From NCBI GenBank assembly GCA_018241265.1, contig JAFEEF010000055.1, positions 34,163 to 98,162 on the forward strand: a stretch of DNA of 64,000 nucleotides, given 5' to 3'. The DNA comes from Pseudomonadota bacterium (GTDB taxonomy: Bacteria; Pseudomonadota; Gammaproteobacteria; Burkholderiales; Burkholderiaceae_C). Below are positions 9,144 to 17,943 of this stretch, piece after piece. The notes beneath the pieces are model-generated. The model made no database searches. It worked only from the letters and a program-made list of their open reading frames with translations, and had not been told where the DNA came from. Position numbers and translations under genes: made by a program. Positions within the stretch are counted from its first letter, which is position 1. The number at the start of each line of letters is the position of its first letter.

Positions 9144-9449
9144 ATGACCTCACGCCGCCAGTTCATCCGCATCGTCTCTTGCACCGGTGCCACGCTCTGG
9201 ATCGCCGATCGGGCCGTCGCCGCCGACATGGTCGACCAGAAGGATGCGAACGCCGTCTCGCTCGGCTACGTGGCGGATGCGACCCAGGCCAACAAGGCCA
9301 AGTACCCGACCTATGCCGCCGGCCAGATGTGCAGCACCTGCGCGCTCTACCAGGGCAAGGCCGGCACTGCGTCGGGGCCGTGTCCGCTGTTCGCCGGCAA
9401 GGAAGTGGCTGCCAAGGGCTGGTGCAGCGCCTACGCGAAGAAGGCCTGA
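9144..9449 (+). CDS. High-potential iron-sulfur protein (HiPIP)
   Basis: 101 residues. A Tat-like leader (SRRQFIR, then a hydrophobic stretch ending AVAAD) exports a folded cofactor protein. The mature part has four cysteines in HiPIP spacing: CSTC (C-x2-C), GPCPLF and GWCSAY, holding a [4Fe-4S] cluster. HiPIPs carry electrons in the periplasm, typically between the bc1 complex and a terminal oxidase or photosynthetic reaction centre. A purine-rich AGGAG precedes the ATG by about 10 bases. Confidence 0.92.
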   Translation: MTSRRQFIRIVSCTGATLWIADRAVAADMVDQKDANAVSLGYVADATQANKAKYPTYAAGQMCSTCALYQGKAGTASGPCPLFAGKEVAAKGWCSAYAKKA

Positions 9450-9456
9450 GCGATCA

Positions 9457-10266
9457 TCAGATGACGGGACGGCCGACGTAGGCGATGGTCCGGTAGCGCA
9501 CGACGACCGCGCCGTCTTCGGCGTGGGCGTCGAACAAGGCGTCCACGTCGTGCTCGGCGGTCGTTCCGGCGGCGCTCGCGCGCGGCGGCATGTAGGAGCG
9601 AGAGAAGAGCAGCGCTGCGAAGCCGGCGCGCCCCAGCCGTTGCTCGTGCGGCACGTCGATCTGCTCGATGCGGCCTCGCCCGTAGAAGTCCTGGACCCCC
9701 AGGCGCTCCTCGTGCGCGGTCAGCGCTGCACGCTCGCTGCCGCCGTGGCGCCGGAACAGTACGGCGATGGCCCGCTGCAACGGGTCGTCGGGCAGGCGGT
9801 CGTTCCAGATCAGCGCGACCTGCCCGTTCGTGGCGAGGACGCGCAGGAACTCGGCGCGGGTTCGGTCGACGACGAACCAATGGAAGGCCTGCGCCGCGGT
9901 CACCAGATCGACCGAGGCCGGCGGCAAGTTCGTCGTCTCGGCGCTGCCGGCGACGCTGCGATAGCCGGGACGGTCGTGCAGCAGCGCGTCGGCGGCGGCG
10001 CGCATCGCGTCGTTCGGCTCGACGGCAACGACCTCGTGACCGCGCGCCAGCAGACCCGCGGTGAGCAGGCCGGTGCCGGCGCCGATGTCGGCGATGCGCG
10101 CGTTCGGCGACAGCGCGCCGAGCTCGGTCAGGCGATCGAACAGCGCTTGCGGGTAGTCCGGCCGCGACGCGACATAGTCGGCGACCTTCGGCGCGAACAC
10201 CGCTTGCGAACCGCCGCGGCTCGCATAGGCCGCATGCAGCGCGGCTTCGGTCGATGACGACGCCAT
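9457..10266 (-). CDS. Class I SAM-dependent methyltransferase
   Basis: 269 residues. The SAM-binding motif I is ADIGAGTGLLT followed by VVAVEPNDAMR (acidic end of strand 2), and the FHWFVVDRTRAEFLRVL stretch matches motif IV-post I of the UbiE/Methyltransf_11 group. The substrate is unknown. Start 10266 (MASSSTEAAL) is preferred; upstream in-frame sequence is Arg-rich and non-family-like. It ends 7 bp from the HiPIP stop, tail to tail, and follows fsr on the same strand with a 19-bp gap. Confidence 0.82.
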   Translation of the reverse strand: MASSSTEAALHAAYASRGGSQAVFAPKVADYVASRPDYPQALFDRLTELGALSPNARIADIGAGTGLLTAGLLARGHEVVAVEPNDAMRAAADALLHDRPGYRSVAGSAETTNLPPASVDLVTAAQAFHWFVVDRTRAEFLRVLATNGQVALIWNDRLPDDPLQRAIAVLFRRHGGSERAALTAHEERLGVQDFYGRGRIEQIDVPHEQRLGRAGFAALLFSRSYMPPRASAAGTTAEHDVDALFDAHAEDGAVVVRYRTIAYVGRPVI

Positions 10267-10285
10267 GGCCGCTGACTCGCGGCGG

Positions 10286-11524
10286 TCAGGCCTTCTTCGC
10301 GCGCTGGCCGAGGTCCGGCAGCAGCGCCGCAACGATGCCGAGCAGCGGCAGGAACGCGCAGGTGCGGTAGACGAAGTCGATGCTGGTGCGGTCGGCCAGC
10401 AGGCCGAGCACCGCGGCCCCGAGCCCGCCCATGCCGAACGCGAAGCCGAAGAACAGGCCCGACACCATGCCGACCTTGCCCGGGATCAGCTCCTGTGCGT
10501 AGACCAGGATCGCCGAGAACGCCGACGACAGCACGAGGCCGATCACGATCGTGAGCGTGGTGGTCCAGAACAGGTCGGCATACGGCAGGATCAGCGCGAA
10601 CGGCGCGACGCCGAGGATGGATACCCAGATCACCGGCTTGCGGCCGATGCGATCGCCGAGCGGGCCGCCGACCAGGGTGCCGAGCGCCGACGCGAACAGG
10701 AACAGGAACAGGTGCAACTGCGCGCTCTGCACCGACAGCCCGAACTTCTGGATCGTGTAGAAGGTGTAGAAGCTGCTGAGGCCGGCGATGTAGAAGTACT
10801 TCGAGAAGATCAGCACCAGCAGCACGCCGACCGTCGCGATCACGCGCCGGCGCGACAGCGTGGATACCGTCGCCTTGCGCATCGCGCGCGCCGCGCCTTG
10901 CTGGCGCGCATACCACTGGCTCACCTGCAACAGGAGGCCGATGCCGACCGCCGCGACGAGCGCGAAGCAGGCGACGCTCTTCTGGCCGAACGGCGCGATC
11001 ACCGCGGCGGCGACCAGCGGCCCGAGCGCGCTGCCGGTATTGCCGCCGACCTGGAACAGCGATTGCGCCAGGCCATGCTGGCCGCCCGACGCCATGCGCG
11101 CGACGCGCGACGATTCGGGGTGGAAGATCGCCGAACCGGTGCCGATCAGCGCGGCGGCGACCAGCACCGTCGCAAAGTTCGGCGCGAAGCCGAGCACCAG
11201 CAGGCCGCACAGCGTGAAGCTCATGCCGGCCGGCAGCGAATACGGCGTCGAACGCTTGTCGGTGTAGAGGCCGACGAGCGGCTGGAACAGCGACGCGGTG
11301 AGCTGGTAGGTGAGCGTGATCAGGCCGACCTGCGCGAAGCTCAGCGCGAACTCGCCTTTGAGGATCGGGTAGATCGCGAGGATCAGCGACTGCATCATGT
11401 CGTTGATCAGGTGCGACGCGCTGATCGCGCCGAGTACGCGGAACGCGACGCGCTTGGGCGCCGCGGCGGCGGCCGGCGCTGGAGCCGAAGGGACGGGAAC
11501 GGTCGGAGCGAGTTGTGGTTGCAT
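10286..11524 (-). CDS. fsr: MFS exporter, fosmidomycin-resistance (Fsr) type
   Basis: 412 residues with about 12 hydrophobic segments. The stretch FHPESSRVARMASGG followed by HGLAQSLFQVGG is characteristic of the Fsr branch of the major facilitator superfamily, as in E. coli Fsr; the early SHLINDMMQSL also fits. These are inner-membrane drug/proton antiporters. The native substrate here is not known. The start at 11524 (MQPQLAP) leaves a ~35-residue Ala/Pro-rich cytoplasmic tail. The gene is divergent from an AraC-type regulator 97 bp away, its probable controller. Confidence 0.9.
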   Translation of the reverse strand: MQPQLAPTVPVPSAPAPAAAAAPKRVAFRVLGAISASHLINDMMQSLILAIYPILKGEFALSFAQVGLITLTYQLTASLFQPLVGLYTDKRSTPYSLPAGMSFTLCGLLVLGFAPNFATVLVAAALIGTGSAIFHPESSRVARMASGGQHGLAQSLFQVGGNTGSALGPLVAAAVIAPFGQKSVACFALVAAVGIGLLLQVSQWYARQQGAARAMRKATVSTLSRRRVIATVGVLLVLIFSKYFYIAGLSSFYTFYTIQKFGLSVQSAQLHLFLFLFASALGTLVGGPLGDRIGRKPVIWVSILGVAPFALILPYADLFWTTTLTIVIGLVLSSAFSAILVYAQELIPGKVGMVSGLFFGFAFGMGGLGAAVLGLLADRTSIDFVYRTCAFLPLLGIVAALLPDLGQRAKKA

Positions 11525-11621
11525 GGCGTATCGGTGCCGTGTAGATCGGCAGACGCGCATCCTAGGCGTAGCATCGATGTCTGTCTCACGCGAATCGGAA
11601 TCCGGGTTTCGAGAAAAGGAC

Positions 11622-12401
11622 ATGGCATCCCTATCGCTGACCCCCGAGACGCTCGCATTCGTCGATGCCAGCGAGATGCCGGTCACCGGCAAGGCGACCG
11701 ACTATCCGGCCGAGCATGTGATCGGCAGCCACAGCCACCGGAAGGGGCAGCTGATCTACGCGGTGCACGGCGTGATGGTGGTCGGCTCGGCGAGCGGGCA
11801 GTGGATCGTGCCGCCGACGCGCGCGATCTGGATGCCGGCCGGCGTCGTGCACTGGATCCGCTGCGTCGGCATCGTCCACATGCGCAGCATCTACGTCCAT
11901 CCGGACGCAGCGGCAGGCCTGCCGAAGCGCAGCCAGGCGGTCGGCGTGTCGGCCCTCTTGCGCGAGCTGATCCAGGCGGCGACCGAGATCGCCGTGCCGT
12001 ACGACGAACGCTCGCGCGACGGCCGATTGATGCGCCTGCTGCTCGACGAGCTCGACACCTTGCCGGTGCTGCCGCTGCACCTGCCGCAGCCGTCGGACGA
12101 GCGGCTGGCGCGCATCTGCGAGACGCTGCTCGCGCGCCCCGACGATGGCTCGACGCTGGCCGACTGGTCCGAGCGGCTCGCGCTCGATGCGAAGACGATC
12201 CAGCGCCTGTTCGCACGCGACACCGGCATGACGTTCGGCCAGTGGCGCCAGCAGGCGCGGCTGCTCGTCGGGCTGGAACAGCTCGCTGCCGGCAGCAAGG
12301 TCGTCGACGTCGCGCTCGCGCTCGGCTACGACAGCCCGAGTGCGTTCGCGACGATGTTCAAGCGTCAGTTCGGCCAGACGCCGAGCGAGTTCTTTCGTTA
12401 G
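11622..12401 (+). CDS. AraC-family transcriptional regulator
   Basis: 259 residues. The N-terminal half is a cupin-type sensor (SHRKGQLIYAVHG, PPTRAIWMPAGVVHWI). The C-terminal ~100 residues are the AraC double helix-turn-helix, with the second HTH in VDVALALGYDSPSAFATMFKRQFGQTPSEFFR-type order. The start is uncertain: ATG 11622 (MASLSL) follows AAAAGGA very closely; ATG 11577 (MSVSRE) would add 15 residues. Divergence from fsr suggests local control of that exporter. Its stop overlaps the mrcA stop by 3 bases, tail to tail. Confidence 0.88.
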   Translation: MASLSLTPETLAFVDASEMPVTGKATDYPAEHVIGSHSHRKGQLIYAVHGVMVVGSASGQWIVPPTRAIWMPAGVVHWIRCVGIVHMRSIYVHPDAAAGLPKRSQAVGVSALLRELIQAATEIAVPYDERSRDGRLMRLLLDELDTLPVLPLHLPQPSDERLARICETLLARPDDGSTLADWSERLALDAKTIQRLFARDTGMTFGQWRQQARLLVGLEQLAAGSKVVDVALALGYDSPSAFATMFKRQFGQTPSEFFR

Positions 12402-14743
12402 GGCACGATGCCGCTGGCCGCGACGGCCACCGGCACCGCCGAGGCGGCCGATGGCTCCGGCGGGGCGGCCTCCGGCGCGTCGTTGTAGGCCCAGTCGCCA
12501 TCGCGCTGCACGACGCCGTCGGGCGGCTTCAGCGGCACGACCGGCACGCCCTTCAGCGCCTGCTGCATGTAGTCGATCCAGATCGGCAGCGCGACGCCGC
12601 CGCCCGACTCGTGCGTGCCCAGGCTCTCGGGCTGGTCGTAGCCCATCCAGGCGACGCCGACGACGCCGGGCTGGAACCCGGCGAACCAGGCGTCGACGGC
12701 GTCGTTGGTGGTGCCGGTCTTGCCGTACAAGTCGGGGCGCTTCAGCGTCTGCTGGGCCCGCGCCGCGGTACCCGAGCGCGTGACCTGCTGCAGCAGGCTC
12801 TCCATCACGAACGCATTGCGCGCCGGGATCACGCGGTTCGCGTCATCGAGCGGCGCCGGCGGCGGCGCCTCGTAGAGCACCTGGCCCTGCGCGTCGACGA
12901 TGCGCTCGATGACGACAGGCGCCACCCGGTATCCGCCGTTGGCGAACACCGCATAGGCGCCGGCGAGTTGCAGCGGCGTCGTGCTGCCGGTGCCGAGCGC
13001 GAGCGTCAGGTTGTCGGGCTGCTTGTCGATGTCGAAGCCGAAGCGTCCGGCCCATTGCCGTGCGGCCTCCACGCCGACGTTCTGCACGATGCGGATGCTC
13101 ACGAGGTTCTTCGACTTGGCGAGCGCATCGCGCATCGTCATCGGGCCTTCGAAGGTGCCGTCGTCGTCCTTCGGATTCCAGCCGTTCGGCGCGCCGCTCG
13201 CGGCATCGTCGACGAGCGGCGCGTCGTTGATGATGGTCGACGGCATCACGCCGTGCTCGAGCGCGGCCGAATAGAGGAACGGCTTGAAGCTCGAGCCGGG
13301 CTGGCGCCAGGCCTGCAGCACGTGGTTGAACCGGTTGTCGGCATAGCTGAAGCCGCCGACCAGCGCGCGCACGCGGCCGCTCTCCGGATCGAGCGACACG
13401 AAGCCGGCATCGGCATCCGGCCACTGGCCGATCGCCCAGCTCGCGTGCGCCAGGTCCGCATCGTCGCGGCCGCGGTCGGTGCGCACGAGGCGGATGATCG
13501 ATCCGCGCACGATTGCGAGATCGGGCGATGCGCGCGCCGCGAGGGCCGGCTGCACCCAGCGCAAGGCGTCGCCGGTCAGCCGCACGACGTCGCCGCTGGC
13601 GAGCCGTGCGACGAGCTCGCGCGGGCTCGCCTCGGTGACGATCGCGATGCGCAGGTCCTCGTCGTCGCGATGGTCGCGCAGCGCTTCCGCTGCGGCACTC
13701 GCATCGTCGACGGTGTCGGTGGGCAGCTTCTCGTGATCTTCCGGGCCGCGGTACGGATGGCGGCGCTCGTAGTCGAGCACGCCGCGCCGCAGCGCGTGGT
13801 AGGCCGCTTCCTGATCGCTCGCGACGAGCGAGGTGTAGACCTTGAGGCCCTGCACGTAGCCCGCTTCGCCGTAGCGCGCATAGATGGCCTGGCGCGCCAT
13901 CTCGGCGACGTATTCGGCGTGGATCGCCGGCCACGACGTGGCGCGCACCTGCAGCTTCTCGGCCAGCGCCGCGGCGAGCTGCGCATCGTCGATCACGTTG
14001 GTCGCGCGCATGCGCTGCAGCACGATCGCCTGGCGCTGGCGCGCCCGCTCGGGGTTGGTGATCGGGTTCGCGTAGCCCGGGTTCTGCGGCAGCCCGGCGA
14101 GCATCGCCGTCTCGGCGATCGACAGCTCGTCGAGCCGCTTGCCGAAGTAGGCGTCGGCGGCCGCCGCGAAGCCGTAGGCGCGGTGACCGAGGAAGATCTG
14201 GTTCATGTAGAGCTCGAGGATCTCGTCCTTGCTCAGACGGTTCTCGATCTCGAGCGCGAGCAGCGCCTCCTTGAGCTTGCGTTCGGCGGTACGGCGCGGC
14301 GACAGGAAGAAGGTGCGGGCGACCTGCTGCGTGATCGTCGAGGCGCCCTGCGGCATGCCGCCGGACAGATCGGCGACGGCCGCGCGCAGGATGCCGCGCA
14401 AGTCGATGCCGGCGTGGTCGCGAAAGCGCGCGTCCTCGACCGCGATCACCGCCTGCTGCATCAGGAGCGGGATCTGCCCGATCGGCAGGTAGTGGCGCCG
14501 CTCGGGGCCGAAGGTGGCGACTTCGACGCCGTCGCGGGTGTACACCTCGAGCGGCTGGCGCGGCTCGTAGTGCTCGACCTTGTCGAGCGTAGGCAATTGC
14601 GGATAGAGCCAGGCGATCGTCCCCGCAGCCGGCAGCAGGACCGCGGCCGTGCCGACCGCCAGACCGGCGATGAAGCGCCGGCCCGAAAACGTCAGCAGGG
14701 GCGGGCGACCGGACGGGTCGGGCGATCGTGAGAGCCATCGCAT
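12398..14743 (-). CDS. mrcA: Penicillin-binding protein 1A (bifunctional peptidoglycan synthase)
   Basis: 781 residues. After a short cytoplasmic tail and one membrane anchor (~22-47) comes the GT51 glycosyltransferase with the catalytic glutamate in EDARFRDHAG (E103) and QGASTITQQ. The transpeptidase domain carries S484-S-F-K487, S544-K-N546 and K675-T-G677, so both activities look intact. A 782-codon length is normal for PBP1A with its OB-like insert. It polymerises and crosslinks cell wall in the periplasm. Start 14743 (MRWLSRS) is the only one with a proper membrane anchor and no long basic extension. Confidence 0.95.
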   Translation of the reverse strand: MRWLSRSPDPSGRPPLLTFSGRRFIAGLAVGTAAVLLPAAGTIAWLYPQLPTLDKVEHYEPRQPLEVYTRDGVEVATFGPERRHYLPIGQIPLLMQQAVIAVEDARFRDHAGIDLRGILRAAVADLSGGMPQGASTITQQVARTFFLSPRRTAERKLKEALLALEIENRLSKDEILELYMNQIFLGHRAYGFAAAADAYFGKRLDELSIAETAMLAGLPQNPGYANPITNPERARQRQAIVLQRMRATNVIDDAQLAAALAEKLQVRATSWPAIHAEYVAEMARQAIYARYGEAGYVQGLKVYTSLVASDQEAAYHALRRGVLDYERRHPYRGPEDHEKLPTDTVDDASAAAEALRDHRDDEDLRIAIVTEASPRELVARLASGDVVRLTGDALRWVQPALAARASPDLAIVRGSIIRLVRTDRGRDDADLAHASWAIGQWPDADAGFVSLDPESGRVRALVGGFSYADNRFNHVLQAWRQPGSSFKPFLYSAALEHGVMPSTIINDAPLVDDAASGAPNGWNPKDDDGTFEGPMTMRDALAKSKNLVSIRIVQNVGVEAARQWAGRFGFDIDKQPDNLTLALGTGSTTPLQLAGAYAVFANGGYRVAPVVIERIVDAQGQVLYEAPPPAPLDDANRVIPARNAFVMESLLQQVTRSGTAARAQQTLKRPDLYGKTGTTNDAVDAWFAGFQPGVVGVAWMGYDQPESLGTHESGGGVALPIWIDYMQQALKGVPVVPLKPPDGVVQRDGDWAYNDAPEAAPPEPSAASAVPVAVAASGIVP

Positions 14744-14922
14744 GGGCGGGCGATTATCCCGGCTGCCGGATAACCCTGGGCTGCCGAGAGACGGCAAATT
14801 TCGCCGCATCGATCGAAAGGCGGCGACGCAATAGCAAAACAATGATGAATAGTGACCCAACCCCGCAATCGCGGGTCGCGTCGCGGCCTTCCGCGCACGA
14901 GCGACTAAGCTCTTGAGGTTGC

Positions 14923-15759
14923 TTGCGCGGGCGGTGGCAGGAATGCCGGCGCAGCCGATCGGCCGATGGAGATTCGTCCTTGTTGAGTCATTCGAGTTCG
15001 GGAGTGGCGCGAACCGCCGCGCTTGCAGGCCCGCTCGCGCGCACGCGCGCACTGGTCGTGGAAGCGGACTCCGTGGAGCGCGACGCCATGGTCGCCTTGC
15101 TCGCGAGCCTGTCGATGGAGGTCGTCGAGGCAAGCGACGCGTGGGACGCGATGCGGCTGGTGGCCCGCGCCGCCGAGTCCGCCAGGCTGTTCGACCTCGT
15201 GATCGCCGACGCCGCCTTGCCCGGCATGGGCGGCGCCGATCTGGCGCGCCGGCTCGCCCAGACGGCGCATGCGCAGCGGCCGGTGCTGCTGATCGGCAAC
15301 GGCATGACCCCGCCGGCGCCGGGGTTGCGCATGCTCGGTCGGCCGCTGTCTGCGGCCGCGCTCGAGGCGGCCTGCCTCGCAGCACTCGGCGGCACGGCGG
15401 TGCCGCCTGCCGATGATCCGCTCGCGATGCTGCCGGGCGTCGATGCGGCGACCGGCCGCGCGACGACGCGCGGCAACGATCAGCTGTACCGGCGCCTGCT
15501 GGTGCTGTTTCTGAAGACGCAGCGCGACTTCGCGTCGCGCTTCGCGGAAGCGCAAGCCGGCACCGACCGGGCCGCGGCGACGCGCTATGCGCACGACCTG
15601 AAGGCTACCGCCGGCAGCCTCGGCATGGTGCCGCTGCAGCAGGTCGCCGCCGAACTCGAAGAGGCCTGCACGGCCGGCGTTCCGCCGGTCGCGCTGGTCG
15701 AGCGGGTGCAAGCCGCCCTGAAGCCGGTGATCGCCGGGCTGGAGCGACTCGCCCCCTGA
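14923..15759 (+). CDS. Receiver plus histidine phosphotransfer (HPt) domain protein
   Basis: Up to 278 residues; the true start may be a TTG near 14980, since the first ~35 residues look non-family. A response-regulator receiver (~41-155) has the acidic pair E47/D49 and phospho-acceptor D96 in IADAALPGM, but the usual conserved Lys is Arg (GRPLS, R140) and the Thr/Ser position is Gly (LLIGNG). A C-terminal HPt domain has H224 in YAHDLKATAG. There is no output domain, so it should pass phosphate in a multi-step phosphorelay. No partner kinase is in the window. Confidence 0.8.
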   Translation: MRGRWQECRRSRSADGDSSLLSHSSSGVARTAALAGPLARTRALVVEADSVERDAMVALLASLSMEVVEASDAWDAMRLVARAAESARLFDLVIADAALPGMGGADLARRLAQTAHAQRPVLLIGNGMTPPAPGLRMLGRPLSAAALEAACLAALGGTAVPPADDPLAMLPGVDAATGRATTRGNDQLYRRLLVLFLKTQRDFASRFAEAQAGTDRAAATRYAHDLKATAGSLGMVPLQQVAAELEEACTAGVPPVALVERVQAALKPVIAGLERLAP

Positions 15760-15765
15760 CGGCGC

Positions 15766-16251
15766 TCAGCTCTGCGGCGCGGGCACCGGCGTGGCCATCA
15801 CGGCGGGCGCACGCTGGACGCGCGTCCGGCCACCGCTGGTCACCAGGATCACCGGCTCGCCCACCGCGAGACTCTCGGCGCCCACCCCTTGCACGATCGC
15901 GCGGCGTTCGCCGTTGCGCAGCTGCACCAGGATTTCGACCCCCTGCTCGCGCGTCGTGCCGCGCTCGACGGCGTTGCCGACGACGCCGCCGACGACCGCA
16001 CCGATCACCCCGCCGACGATCGAATCGCGGTAGCCGCCGATCGACGAGCCGGCGACACCGCCGACCACGCTGCCGGCCACCGCGCCCACGCCGCTCTGCC
16101 GACCCTCGACCGTGACCGGGCGGACCGACAGCACGGTGGCGTCCTGCACCACCGACATGCGCTCCGCCTGGTAGCGCGGCACGACGTCGGGGTCGACCGT
16201 CGTGCAGGCGGCCAGTGCGCCCAGCGCCGTGATCGCCAAGAGTCTCTTCAT
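15766..16251 (-). CDS. Glycine-zipper outer-membrane lipoprotein (SlyB/Pcp-like)
   Basis: 161 residues with a lipobox at LAAC (C16), so lipid-anchored, probably to the outer membrane. The centre is a glycine-zipper 2TM region (GAVAGSVVGGVAGSSIGG and VGGVIGAVVGGVVGN). The C-terminal part is a small beta domain with VEILVQLRNGERRAIVQ. SlyB/Pcp proteins stabilise the outer membrane under envelope stress. It ends 6 bp from the receiver-HPt stop and starts 13 bp from the end of the HNH gene. Confidence 0.88.
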   Translation of the reverse strand: MKRLLAITALGALAACTTVDPDVVPRYQAERMSVVQDATVLSVRPVTVEGRQSGVGAVAGSVVGGVAGSSIGGYRDSIVGGVIGAVVGGVVGNAVERGTTREQGVEILVQLRNGERRAIVQGVGAESLAVGEPVILVTSGGRTRVQRAPAVMATPVPAPQS

Positions 16252-16263
16252 GATCGCTCCAAT

Positions 16264-16821
16264 TCAGGCGTGCAACCGACTGTGTCGCGGCACGCTCGCG
16301 AGCAGAAACTCCATCTGGTCGGCAAGAATGCGCCTGCCGCGCAGGATCATGTCCTCGTGCAGGTTGGGCACATACGGCAGGTACATCAGCGAGATGCCTG
16401 CTTCCTCGGGCAGTCGGTTGCCCTTGTGGCCGTTGCAAGGCCGGCAAGCGGTGATGCAGTTCATCCAGGTGTCGTGACCGCCGCGCGAGGTCGGCACGAT
16501 GTGCTCGCGCGTCAGGTCGTCGAGCGGGAAGCGGTGCCCGCAATAGGCGCAGACCTGGCGGTCGCGCGCGAACAGCTTCGGGTTCGACAGCGCCGGCGTC
16601 TGGCGCCAGGCGCGGCTCGGCACGCTGCCGCGCACCGCGACGATCGGATGCACCTCGATGCGCGACTGGAGTCCGGTGCGCCGTTGCAGGCCGCCGCGCA
16701 GGACGTAGAACGTCTCGCCCAGCGTCCATGCGATGCCGTCGGTGGCGTAGAGGACTGCTGCTTCCTTGGCCGAGATCCACGCTTGGGGCCGGCCGGAGAC
16801 GTCGAGTTGCAGGACTTCCAT
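16264..16821 (-). CDS. HNH endonuclease-domain protein
   Basis: 185 residues. The HNH core is CAYCGHRF, then HIVPTSRGG, then the paired-cysteine CRPCNGHKGNR, giving a Zn-binding CxxC...CxxC and the catalytic His. This chromosomal single-copy type is common in Beta- and Gammaproteobacteria; biological role not established. I start at 16821 (MEVLQLDVSG) because related proteins begin with this beta strand; MQYARHL at 16842 is an alternative. No toxin, methylase or phage partner is adjacent. Confidence 0.82.
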   Translation of the reverse strand: MEVLQLDVSGRPQAWISAKEAAVLYATDGIAWTLGETFYVLRGGLQRRTGLQSRIEVHPIVAVRGSVPSRAWRQTPALSNPKLFARDRQVCAYCGHRFPLDDLTREHIVPTSRGGHDTWMNCITACRPCNGHKGNRLPEEAGISLMYLPYVPNLHEDMILRGRRILADQMEFLLASVPRHSRLHA

Positions 16822-17022
16822 CAGGTGTCGAGCGTACTGCATCCATGTGTCGGCGCTCAAGAGCGGAACCTCGCCGCCGCGGCATGCGCTCTCTGCAACG
16901 TCCGTGTAGACAGCTGCGTCTACAAAAAACACCCCGTAGTACCCTCCGCGGCGCGCGGTCGCGGCCGAACTTCTGCAAAATAGCACGATCGTTCGTTTCG
17001 TGCCGCCGACCCTGCTCTCATC

Positions 17023-17739
17023 GTGACCGACACCACCTCCCTGCCCGCCGTTCCGCCGATGGCCGGCATCCGTGACGGCGCTGCGCCGTCGCGGCCGCTG
17101 CTCAAGGGCCGGCAGACGCGTGCCGCGATCCTCGACGCGGCGCTCGCGCTGGCGTCGCAGATGGGCCTCGAAGGCCTGTCGATCGGCGCGCTCGCCGAGG
17201 TCACGCGGATGAGCAAGTCGGGCGTGTTCGCCCACTTCGGCTCGCGCGAGGAACTGCAGATCTCGGTGGTGCGCGAGTACCACGCGCGCTTCGAGGAGGA
17301 GGTCTTCAACCCGGCGATGCGCTTGCGGCGCGGCCTGCCGCGCCTGCGCGCGCTGTTCGACCGCTGGGTGCGGCGCGTCGCGGTGGAGATCGACTCGGGC
17401 TGCATCTACATCAGCGGCGCCGTCGAGTTCGACGACCGTCCGGGGCCGGTGCGCGATGCGCTCGTGACCATGGTGCAGACCTGGCAGACGGCGCTCGAGC
17501 GTGCGATCCGCATCGCGGTCGACGAAGGGCACCTGCGGTCCGATGCCGATCCGCAGCAGGTGCTGTTCGAGGTTCACGGCCTGATCCTCGCGCTGCACCA
17601 CGACGCGCGCTTCCTGCGCCATCCGGGCGCGGTCGAGCGGGCCCGCAAGGCCTTCGAGCGCGTGCTCGACGGCTACGCCGCGCCCGACCACGCGGACGCG
17701 GCACCGCGTAAGACGCGCGGGCGTGCCGCGTCGAACTGA
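17023..17739 (+). CDS. TetR-family regulator, probable controller of the beta-oxidation operon
   Basis: 238 residues with a GTG start. The helix-turn-helix spans ~30-75 (TRAAILDAALALASQ, then LSIGALAEVTRMSKSGVFAHFGSREEL), followed by an all-helical ligand domain. Its stop TGA at 17737 is also the first bases of a 163-bp repeat, and the acyl-CoA dehydrogenase operon starts 204 bp further on. By position and family it resembles acyl-CoA-responsive repressors such as FadR of Bacillus or PsrA, but no ligand evidence exists. A short palindrome-rich stretch (ACGATCGTTCGT, ~16985) just upstream could be its own operator. Confidence 0.87.
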   Translation: MTDTTSLPAVPPMAGIRDGAAPSRPLLKGRQTRAAILDAALALASQMGLEGLSIGALAEVTRMSKSGVFAHFGSREELQISVVREYHARFEEEVFNPAMRLRRGLPRLRALFDRWVRRVAVEIDSGCIYISGAVEFDDRPGPVRDALVTMVQTWQTALERAIRIAVDEGHLRSDADPQQVLFEVHGLILALHHDARFLRHPGAVERARKAFERVLDGYAAPDHADAAPRKTRGRAASN

Positions 17740-17899
17740 AGAGGCCGAGAGGCAATCCGACATGCCCGCTCCGACCCCGAAAACGGCGCCACTCTGCGTT
17801 GCAAATGCTCGCCATAGCCCGAGCCATGGCTGCGCTTTGCGCCTTGATGGGGGCCGTTTGCGGGGCCGTCTCGGCCACGCCGGATTGCCTCTCAGCCTC
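17737..17899 (+). repeat. MITE/REP-like 163-bp palindromic element, copy A
   Basis: This stretch is ~96% identical (6 mismatches in 163 by eye) to the reverse complement of 48886-49048. Its ends are 19-bp inverted repeats with one mismatch: GAGGCCGAGAGGCAATCCG at the left and the complement of GAGGCTGAGAGGCAATCCG at the right. The inner arms also pair (ACCCCGAAAACGG against GGCCCCGCAAACGG), so the whole unit can fold into one long hairpin. It starts exactly at the TGA stop of tetR. No reading frame of note was assigned. It looks like a non-autonomous mobile or REP-type element. Confidence 0.85.
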
Positions 17900-17943
17900 C
17901 GAGTGCCGTTCCTCGTCTTCAAGCCTTACCAGGAGTTCGTTCC

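Noticed and set aside
10265..14731. A 1488-residue open frame on the plus strand
   Set aside because: It is an Arg/Ala/Glu/His-rich antisense shadow across fsr, the AraC gene and mrcA, all of which have clear family motifs on their own frames; high GC removes stop codons.
17799..17943. Reading frames across the 163-bp repeat
   Set aside because: Short, Arg/Ser/Cys-rich frames on both strands; similar frames in both copies follow from DNA identity, not evident selection for protein.
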